Shown in pieces: positions 57,850 to 64,000 of a DNA stretch of 64,000 nt (position 1 is the stretch's first letter; each line of letters starts with the position of its first letter). Below the pieces are notes generated by a model. It saw only the letters and a list, made by a program, of their open reading frames with translations, searched no databases and was not told the DNA's origin. Origin of the DNA: Hymenobacter swuensis DY53 (GTDB lineage: Bacteria; Bacteroidota; Bacteroidia; Cytophagales; Hymenobacteraceae); assembly GCF_000576555.1 (NCBI RefSeq), contig NZ_CP007145.1, positions 1,054,001 through 1,118,000 on the forward strand. The letters are read 5' to 3'. Made by a program: the position numbers and the translations under genes.

Positions 57850-59751
57850 TTAATACAGCACTCGGAACTTGATGGTGTGCTCCACTTCCCGTAAGGCTTG
57901 GATGACTTCCGGCTCGTACTGCTTGTCGATGTCGGTGATGACGTAGCCGATGTGCTCGTTGGTTTTCAGGTACTGGCCCAGGATGTTGACGTGGTGCGCG
58001 GCCAGTACGTTGTTGATGCTCGCCAGCACGCCGGGCACGTTGTGGTGAATGTGGATCAGGCGGTGGGCCTGCTGCTCGGGCAGCTGAATGTTAGGGAAAT
58101 TGACGCTCTGCTGGGTGTTGCCGGTGTTCACGTACTGCATAATCCGCTCGGGCACAAACTCGGCAATGTTGCGCTGGGCCTCGGCCGTGCTGCCCCCGAT
58201 GTGGGGCGTGAGCAGTACGTTGGGCAGGCCGCGCAGCTCGCTCTCGAAGCTCTCCTGGTTGGTTTTGGGCTCATACGGAAACACATCCACGGCGGCCCCG
58301 CCCAGGTGGCCCGAGCGGAGCACGGCGGCCAGCGCCGACACGTCTACCACGTGGCCGCGGGCGTTGTTGAGAAACAGCGCGCCGGGCTTCATGCGGGCAA
58401 ACTCGTCGGCCCCGAACAAATTGGTGTTTTCCTGGCGGCCATCTACGTGCAGCGTCACGATGTCGGCCTGCTGGAGCAGCTCGTCGAGGGTGCGGCACTT
58501 CACAGCGTTGCCTAGCTGCAGCTTCTCGGCTACATCGTAGTAGAGTACCTGCAGGCCGATGGCCTCGGCCACTACCGACAGCTGGCTTCCGATGTTGCCG
58601 TAGCCCACAATGCCCAGCTTCTTACCCCGCACCTCAAAGGCGCCGTTGGCCGACTTATCCCACTCGCCGCGGTGCATTTTAGGGTTTTTCTCGGGGATGC
58701 GGCGGGCCAGCATGATGATTTCGCCCAACGCCAGCTCTACCACCGAGCGGGTGTTGCTGAACGGGGCGTTGAACACCGGCACGCCCTTCTGCATGCAGCC
58801 CACCAGATCAATCTGGTTGGTGCCGATGCAGAACGCGCCCACGGCCATCAGGCGGTTGGCGGCTTCCAGCACCTTGGCCGTCACCTGGGTTTTGCTGCGG
58901 ATGCCCAGGATGCTCACGCCCTCAATACGGGCGGCTAGCTCGTCCTCATCGAGGCCGCCGGGCACGGTGTCTACTTGGTAGCCTTCCTGGCGGAACAGCT
59001 CAGCGGCGCGCGGGTCGGGGTTTTCGAGGAGCAGGACTTTGATGCGGTTCTTGGGGTACGAGAGGGTCATCGGGAGCTTGTTCTGGTAGAGAAATTCGTC
59101 GAAACTGGGCAGCACTTCATCGGCGCGGGCCACCACGGCGTCGCGGGTCACGTTTTCGGTGAAGGCGTAGAAACGGTCAGCCAAGCCGGCCTCGCGGATC
59201 TGGTAGTCGGTGTAGCCGTCGCCCAGGGCGTACACGGGGCCTTGGAGGTCGAGCTGGCGCAGCTGCAGGATTTTGCCGCCGTCCTGGCTGAGCGGGTTGG
59301 TCGTGTCGAAGCCCGTAATATGGTCCTCGGCGTCGAAGGTGAAGGTATTAGCCAGCACGAATTCGGGGGTGATGCCGAACTCGGCTACCACCGGCTCAAT
59401 GAACTCACGGAAGCCGCTGCTCACGATGTACACCCGGCCCGGAAACTGCTCGAAGAAGCCCCGGTTGCGCCGGATACTCTCCGATACCTTGCCCTTGAGC
59501 CGTTCCACCAGCAGCGCAATATGCTCGCGCCGGGCCGGCAGCAGCGCCAGCCGCTCCCGCAGCGACTCGGAAAACTTCAGCTCCCCACTCATGCCCCGGT
59601 CGGTGAGGGCGCGGATGGCAGCCACTACTGCCTCCTGGTTGGGCTGGCCGGTGAGGGCAATATCAGCCAGCTCGTCCAGGCCTTCCACTTGGGTAAACGT
59701 GCTGTCGAAATCAATGATGAGGTAGGGGAGTGGTGCGGGGGTATCGGGCAT
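57850..59751 (-). CDS. serA: Phosphoglycerate dehydrogenase with fused N-terminal HAD (SerB-like) phosphatase
   Basis: This 633-residue protein has an N-terminal HAD phosphatase resembling phosphoserine phosphatase (IIDFDSTFT with D14 and D16, VYIVSSGFREFIEPV, YALGDGYTDYQI) joined to 3-phosphoglycerate dehydrogenase (about 235-633). The dehydrogenase has NAD-binding GIVGYGNIGSQLSVVAEAIG, catalytic Arg in FLNNARGHVVDV, His in LLTPHIGGSTAEAQ, and a C-terminal ACT domain (HHNVPGVLASINNVLAAHHV). It would catalyse the first and last steps of serine synthesis; SerC must lie elsewhere. I chose ATG 59751, where the HAD domain begins. Confidence 0.93.
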   Translation of the reverse strand: MPDTPAPLPYLIIDFDSTFTQVEGLDELADIALTGQPNQEAVVAAIRALTDRGMSGELKFSESLRERLALLPARREHIALLVERLKGKVSESIRRNRGFFEQFPGRVYIVSSGFREFIEPVVAEFGITPEFVLANTFTFDAEDHITGFDTTNPLSQDGGKILQLRQLDLQGPVYALGDGYTDYQIREAGLADRFYAFTENVTRDAVVARADEVLPSFDEFLYQNKLPMTLSYPKNRIKVLLLENPDPRAAELFRQEGYQVDTVPGGLDEDELAARIEGVSILGIRSKTQVTAKVLEAANRLMAVGAFCIGTNQIDLVGCMQKGVPVFNAPFSNTRSVVELALGEIIMLARRIPEKNPKMHRGEWDKSANGAFEVRGKKLGIVGYGNIGSQLSVVAEAIGLQVLYYDVAEKLQLGNAVKCRTLDELLQQADIVTLHVDGRQENTNLFGADEFARMKPGALFLNNARGHVVDVSALAAVLRSGHLGGAAVDVFPYEPKTNQESFESELRGLPNVLLTPHIGGSTAEAQRNIAEFVPERIMQYVNTGNTQQSVNFPNIQLPEQQAHRLIHIHHNVPGVLASINNVLAAHHVNILGQYLKTNEHIGYVITDIDKQYEPEVIQALREVEHTIKFRVLY

Positions 59752-59837
59752 GATGGGGGCAAGGTAGGGGGCGGCGGGCAATGCGCCAACCACCGGAACC
59801 GGGCCGTTCTACGATTTCAAACCCACTGTGGCCCGAT

Positions 59838-60227
59838 TTACACCTCATAAAACTCCAGCGGCAGCCCGTCGGGGTCCTCGATGAAGGTGAAGCGGCGGCC
59901 CGTAAACTCGTCCGTGCGGATGGGCTCCGAAGTTACGCCGTGAGTGGTGAGGTGGTGCACGGTGGCCTCGATATCCGACACGGCAAAGGCCAGGTGGCGC
60001 AGGCCGGTGGCCTCGGGGCGGGTGGGACGGGGTGGCGGCTCGGGGAAGGAGAACAGCTCGATGACGTATTGCTCACCCAGCGCCAGATCCAGCTTCCACG
60101 ACTGACGGGCTTCGCGGTACACTTCGTGCAGGATGCGTAACCCCAGCACCTCGGTGTAAAAGCGTTTGGAGCGGGCGTAGTCGGAGCTGATGATGGCAAT
60201 ATGGTGGACGTAGAGCAACGGGAGCAT
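59838..60227 (-). CDS. VOC family protein (glyoxalase-like)
   Basis: This 129-residue protein has the vicinal-oxygen-chelate fold, two beta-alpha-beta-beta-beta modules starting VHHIAIISSDYARSKRFYTE and TGLRHLAFAVSDIEATVHHL. Candidate metal ligands are His (VHHIAI), Glu (YVIELF), His (LRHLAF) and Glu (LEFYEV). It resembles the YaeR-type glyoxalase I-like group; the substrate is unknown. Confidence 0.88.
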   Translation of the reverse strand: MLPLLYVHHIAIISSDYARSKRFYTEVLGLRILHEVYREARQSWKLDLALGEQYVIELFSFPEPPPRPTRPEATGLRHLAFAVSDIEATVHHLTTHGVTSEPIRTDEFTGRRFTFIEDPDGLPLEFYEV

Positions 60228-60302
60228 AAGGCGCGGAAAGTTCAGTGGGCAATATTGACGGAAAATCTTTCCTTCGTTTGGTAATCAACCAGCGCGGGCA
60301 GT

Positions 60303-61478
60303 ATGAAAGCACTCCTCCTCATTGCGGGTATTCTGGCGGCAACCCAGCCGCTGGCGGCGCAGCCAACCCGGCCGTTTCACACCCTCGACGGCCGTACGCT
60401 CCGCCCTGCCGACGTGGACCGCACCGTGCAGCAGCTGATGGATTCGGCGCGGGTAACGGGGCTGGCGGTGGCGTTGCTGGAAAACAATCAGGTGCGCTAC
60501 CTGCATACGTTTGGCTTCCGCAACGTGGCCGAAAAAACGCCGCTACAGCCCACCACGGCCATGTACGGGGCCTCGCTAAGCAAGGCGGTATTTGCCTGCC
60601 TGGTGATGCAGCTGGTCCAGGAAAAACAGCTCGACCTCGACAAGCCGCTGCACGAATACCTGGGCCAGCCGATTCCGGCGCTGGCAGGGTGGCAGGACTT
60701 GGCCGGTGACGAGCGGTGGCGCAAACTCACGGCCCGTATGGCCCTTACGCACACCACGGGTCTGCCCAACTGGCGCTGGATTGAGCCCGACAAAAAGCTG
60801 CGGTTCAAATTCGAGCCCGGGGCCCGCTATGGCTACTCAGGCGAAGGCCTGCAGTTGCTACAGCTGGTGGTGGAAACTGCTACCGGCAAAAACCTGCTGC
60901 AGCTCAGTGAGGAGCGACTGTGGCGGCCCTTGCAGCTCACGCGCACCAGCTACGTGTGGCAGTTCGCCTTCGAAGCCAACTACGCGCTGGGTTACGACGA
61001 GTAGGGCCAGCCGCTGGAAAAGCGCCGACGCACCAAAGCCCAGGCCGCCGGCTCGCTCGAAACCACTCTCGCCGACTACGCCGCGTTTCTGGCCGCTCTT
61101 ATGCAGGGCCGGGTGCTGCCACCCGCCGCGCTGGCCGAAATGACCCGCCCCCAGGTCCGGATTCCGTACAGAAGCCAGTTTGGCCCGCTGGCTACCGTGG
61201 CCGCCCCGGACAGCAACCGAACCATTCAGCTGGCCTACGGGCTGGGCTGGGGTACCTTTCAGTCGCCATATGGCCCTGCCTATTTTAAAGAAGGGCACGA
61301 TGACGGGTGGGAAAACCACAGCGTAGTATTTCCGCAGCAGAAAAAGGCATTGCTCCTGCTCAGTAACAGTGCCAATGCCGACAAAATATTTCGGCCGTTG
61401 CTGGTCCGTCTGCTTGGCGACACAGCCACGCCGTGGCAGTGGGAAAACTACGTGCCGTACAACTACGCAGAGAAATAA
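60303..61478 (+). pseudogene. Serine hydrolase (beta-lactamase family) interrupted by an in-frame stop
   Basis: The frame 60303-61478 would encode a 391-residue secreted beta-lactamase-family hydrolase, but a TAG at 61002-61004 ends it after 233 residues. The part before the stop holds the signal peptide, catalytic SLSK (S91, K94) and YSGEG (motif 2). The same frame continues at once with GQPLEKRRRTKAQ and keeps full family character to the natural TAA at 61476-61478, including EGHDDGWENH, likely motif 3. A single-base change (such as CAG or GAG to TAG) would explain it. It may be a real pseudogene, a readthrough gene or a sequencing error. Confidence 0.85.
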
Positions 61479-61487
61479 GCCGGCGGC

Positions 61488-62201
61488 CTACGCAATACGC
61501 TTGGCGTCGCAGGCCGGCAGCCACTCGTCGTGGTGGCAGACGGCACAGTGGGCCAACTCACCTTTAGCCAGCGTCTGGATGTGGGCGCAGCAGGCACAGG
61601 CATACTGGCCGGCCTGCTCGGCGCGGTGACGTTTGTCGGCCTTACGCTCGGGCCAGATGGGCAGGCCAGGGCGCACGTCCTCATCGGCAAAAAAGTACAC
61701 GCTCACGTCACCGGTGGCTTCGATATAGGCGCGGCGGATCTGGCCCAGGTGCTCTATTTGCCGCTGCCTCAATTCTCCGAACAGCTCCTTTTGCGTGAGG
61801 TTCTGTTTGGTGAAGTTGGGCAGGTTGATTTCGCCATTTTCCACCAGCAGCACCGGGGCGCCTTCCAGCCAGTCGGAAAACTTCGGAAACCGCTCAGTAA
61901 GCCGGTTGAAGAGCAGATACATGGCGGAAACCAGCCCAAATACGACGGCCGCATGCAGCAGCGGAGTGTCATGATAGAGCATGGCGTCGCCGGCGGCTGA
62001 GCCCAGGCCCAGAATGATGCTCAACTCGAAGATGGACAGCTGCCGCACCCCGCGCCGGCCCGTCACGCGCAACGCCCCCAGCACCATCAGATACGTTAGA
62101 AAGCACCGCAGGCCCACTTCCAGCAGGAATAAAGGCGGTGACTCATCGGAGAAGAAAATACGGTTCCAGTCGAAGGGCTGGATATCGGTGGCAAGGAGCA
62201 T
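61488..62201 (-). CDS. DUF421 (YetF/YcaP) membrane protein with C-terminal Cys cluster
   Basis: This 237-residue protein has three N-terminal transmembrane helices (about 25-45, 57-72, 80-98) and the DUF421 domain (FELSIILGLGSAAGDAMLYH, ENGEINLPNFTKQNLTQKEL). Unlike simple YetF proteins it ends in a Cys-rich tail: C202, C204, C205, C219, C222, C231 (ACACCAHIQT...HCAVCHHDEW), possibly a zinc-binding knuckle or redox site. It is expected in the inner membrane. The function is unknown. The start ATG 62201 was chosen over an upstream TTG. Confidence 0.82.
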   Translation of the reverse strand: MLLATDIQPFDWNRIFFSDESPPLFLLEVGLRCFLTYLMVLGALRVTGRRGVRQLSIFELSIILGLGSAAGDAMLYHDTPLLHAAVVFGLVSAMYLLFNRLTERFPKFSDWLEGAPVLLVENGEINLPNFTKQNLTQKELFGELRQRQIEHLGQIRRAYIEATGDVSVYFFADEDVRPGLPIWPERKADKRHRAEQAGQYACACCAHIQTLAKGELAHCAVCHHDEWLPACDAKRIA

Positions 62202-62277
62202 AAGCAACGGAGGTAGCTGGCGTAGCAGGAATACACTAGCTAACGCAAAGCCAGGGCCGACAGTTAAGCCGGATCCG

Positions 62278-62775
62278 CTATTCGGGCCAGTCGTGGGGGC
62301 CGGGCGGCGGCACTAGGGGCAGTACCAGGTGGTAGGTGGTGGGCGCGAAGCCCATAGCGGCCCAAAACCGCCGGCCCACTTCGTTGGCCACGGCCGCCTG
62401 CAGCTCCAGATGGTCGGCGCCCTGGTGCAGAAGCCATTCTTTGGCCGTGAGAAACAGCTCCCGCCCGATGCCCAGCCGCCGGTAGGGCGGGCGCACCATC
62501 GTTTCGGCTATGTAGCCGCGCCGCTTGTAGTGCATGCCGTTGTTGCCAATCTGGTACATGGCAATCAGCAGACCAGCCAGGCCATCCGGCGTGTCGGCCA
62601 CAAAAAACCGCGTGTAGGGTTCCCGCAGCCGATGCAGCAGCACTTGCTTGAGTTCTATCTCAGCCATGCGGTGGTAGCCAAAAACCGGGTGATACTGCTC
62701 ATGCGAATCCATCAGCTCGCACCACAGGCGGTACACGGCGTGCAGATCGGAGCGGGTAGCCGGGCGAATTATCAT
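62278..62775 (-). CDS. GNAT family N-acetyltransferase
   Basis: This 165-residue protein has the GNAT fold, starting MIIRPATRSDLHAVYRLWCE. The acetyl-CoA loop is AETMVRPPYRRLGIGRELFL (R/QxxGxG/A), and motif B is ANEVGRRFWAAMGFAPTTYH. The substrate is unknown. It is a single gene between the DUF421 gene and the strong hairpin at 62884-62930. Confidence 0.88.
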   Translation of the reverse strand: MIIRPATRSDLHAVYRLWCELMDSHEQYHPVFGYHRMAEIELKQVLLHRLREPYTRFFVADTPDGLAGLLIAMYQIGNNGMHYKRRGYIAETMVRPPYRRLGIGRELFLTAKEWLLHQGADHLELQAAVANEVGRRFWAAMGFAPTTYHLVLPLVPPPGPHDWPE

Positions 62776-62883
62776 GCGGGGAAAGGAGCGGACGAAGCGG
62801 TAAGATGCGGACGGATGGCGGAAAACCCAATGCCCGGCTGGATTCTTTTGCTGCTCCGGCCCGGGCGTGGGCACTACCGGAGT

Positions 62884-62930
62884 AGCAAAAAGCCGCCGGT
62901 ATCAGGACATGATACCGGCGGCTTTTTGCT
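62884..62930. terminator. Strong intrinsic terminator
   Basis: Perfect 21-bp arms 62884-62904 and 62910-62930 (AGCAAAAAGCCGCCGGTATCA and its complement). On the minus strand T5 ends the stem, so it terminates the aldo/keto reductase gene. Confidence 0.88.
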
Positions 62931-62940
62931 TGCTGCAAGG

Positions 62941-63894
62941 CTATGCGCTGGCCTGATTCAGCTCCTGCACGTCGGCGGGGGTGAGCTGCAGAGTAGTGGC
63001 CTGCAGCAGCTCCGTCACCTGCTCGGGGGTAGTGCCGCTGGCAATGGGGCCAGTGAGGCCGGGCTGGGCCATAATCCAGGCCAGAGCTACCTGGGCGGGC
63101 GTAGCCTCCGGGTGACGGGCCACCACGGCATCAAGGGCAGCCAGAATGCGGCGGCCCCGGTCGTTGAGGTACTTGGGGCCGATGCTGCTGCCCCGGATGC
63201 TTTTCGAGAGGTCGGCCTCTGTGCGGTACTTGCCGGTGAGGAAGCCGGAAGCCAGCCCGAAATAGGGAATTACACCCACGCCGTACTCCAGCACCAGCGG
63301 CTGCAGCTCTTTTTCAAAATCAGCGCGGTTGTAGAGGTTGTACTCCGGCTGCAGGCTCTCGTAGCGGGGCAGGCCGTGTGTGGTGCTGGCCTCCAGGGCC
63401 TCGCGCAGGCGGGCCGCCGAGAAGTTGCTGGCCCCGATGGCGCGTACTTTTCCTTCCTTGATCAGTTCAGCGTAGGCTTCCAGCGGCTCGGTAACGGGCA
63501 GCGTCTCATCATCCTGGTGGCTCTGGTAGAGGTCGATGTAATCGGTCTGGAGGCGCTGGAGCGATGCTTCCACCGAGCGGCGGATGTAGTATTTGGCCAG
63601 GCCCTTGGTGCCGTCGCCCATCTGCATACCTACTTTGGTCAGGATGAGCACGTCGTCGCGGCGGTTGCGTTGCTTCAGCCACTTGCCCAGCACGGTTTCC
63701 GACTCCCCGCCCTGGTGGCCGGGGGCCCAGGCCGAGTACACGTTAGCGGTATCAATGGCGTTGCCGCCGCCGGCCACAAAGGCATCGAGCACGCGGAAGG
63801 AGGTGGCTTCGTCGGCGGTCCAGCCGAATACGTTGCCGCCCAGCACCAACGGGGCTATGTGCAGGCCGGAGCGGCCCAGTTCACGGTGTTGCAT
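62941..63894 (-). CDS. Aldo/keto reductase
   Basis: This 317-residue cytosolic enzyme has the TIM-barrel AKR signatures: LGRSGLHIAPLVLGGNVFGW, AIDTANVYS with D48 and Y53, LTKVG with K87, and YQSHQDD with H126, which together form the catalytic tetrad. The cofactor loop is represented by VIPYFGLASGFLTGKY and NADPH-binding residues near IASGTTPEQV. It is in the oxidoreductase group of unknown substrate. Confidence 0.92.
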   Translation of the reverse strand: MQHRELGRSGLHIAPLVLGGNVFGWTADEATSFRVLDAFVAGGGNAIDTANVYSAWAPGHQGGESETVLGKWLKQRNRRDDVLILTKVGMQMGDGTKGLAKYYIRRSVEASLQRLQTDYIDLYQSHQDDETLPVTEPLEAYAELIKEGKVRAIGASNFSAARLREALEASTTHGLPRYESLQPEYNLYNRADFEKELQPLVLEYGVGVIPYFGLASGFLTGKYRTEADLSKSIRGSSIGPKYLNDRGRRILAALDAVVARHPEATPAQVALAWIMAQPGLTGPIASGTTPEQVTELLQATTLQLTPADVQELNQASA

Positions 63895-63989
63895 GTGATA
63901 ATCGAAAAGGATGGATAGAACAGTCTGGCCTAAACCCGTTCCCGGGCCGATAGGTTATCTTGGCCGCCGAAACTACCCAATCCAACCGT

Positions 63990-64000
63990 ATGCTTTCTAT
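63990..64000 (+). CDS. Possible start of a plus-strand gene cut by the window edge
   Basis: ATG at 63990 is followed by CTTTCT and lies after a leader with TTATCTTGG, a partial match to the -7 consensus. Only three codons are visible, so this rests mainly on position. Confidence 0.3.

Overview
The window reads as a chromosomal segment of a GC-rich member of the Bacteroidota, most likely a Hymenobacter-like member of the Cytophagales. This is inferred from several things visible here: type IX secretion (T9SS) C-terminal sorting domains (52177-53043, 54746-56512), a TonB-dependent receptor with a carboxypeptidase-like N-terminal domain, Bacteroidota-type promoters (TAnnTTTG at -7), few Shine-Dalgarno sequences, and families common in that phylum (DUF2911, DUF547, GAF-domain protein, SerB-SerA fusion). 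No phage, transposase, CRISPR array or rRNA was seen. Gene density is high and no gap without a gene exceeds about 235 bases.

Layout. 1-3423: an alkyltransferase-like DNA-lesion binding protein and a TonB receptor. 3439-7075: a minus-strand run of six genes, made of two copies of a pair (small soluble protein with a C-terminal CPPxC tail plus a multi-pass membrane protein), then a sensorless histidine kinase and a receiver-only response regulator. This is the best candidate for an undescribed system in the window. 7162-16469: exonuclease VII subunits, an M13 peptidase, lipoproteins, a cyclophilin, a phospholipase-C-like protein, an unknown kinase-like protein, PncC/CinA and a beta-barrel. 16543-26896: assorted housekeeping and accessory enzymes (amidohydrolase, acyl-CoA-binding protein, CDGSH protein, deoxynucleoside kinase, MOSC, YitT, subtilase).

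27131-38178: a PIG-L deacetylase carrying a sharply AT-rich internal patch, a PAP2 phosphatase translationally coupled to a sodium:solute symporter, a DUF2911 protein, then four tandem YcxB-like membrane paralogues followed by an ExbD-like protein, and an MsbA-type ABC exporter. 38275-51400: a TonB-C protein, a second symporter, an MBL-fold hydrolase, GlgC-like pyrophosphorylase, M61 peptidase, methyltransferase, two PAP2 paralogues flanking a tRNA-Leu(CAG), and a large GAF protein. 51470-64000: secreted or T9SS proteins, PBP4-type carboxypeptidase, FG-GAP proteins, a SerB-SerA fusion, a VOC protein, a serine hydrolase broken by an in-frame stop, DUF421, GNAT and an aldo/keto reductase.

Many genes are single units closed by strong intrinsic hairpins, several placed between convergent genes. 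Intergenic DNA also holds two kinds of non-coding structure: large imperfect palindromes related to one another (38794-38900, 48908-49012), and hairpins whose arms are built from short reiterated words that differ from locus to locus. All functional calls come from reading motifs in the translated sequence. No database search was possible.
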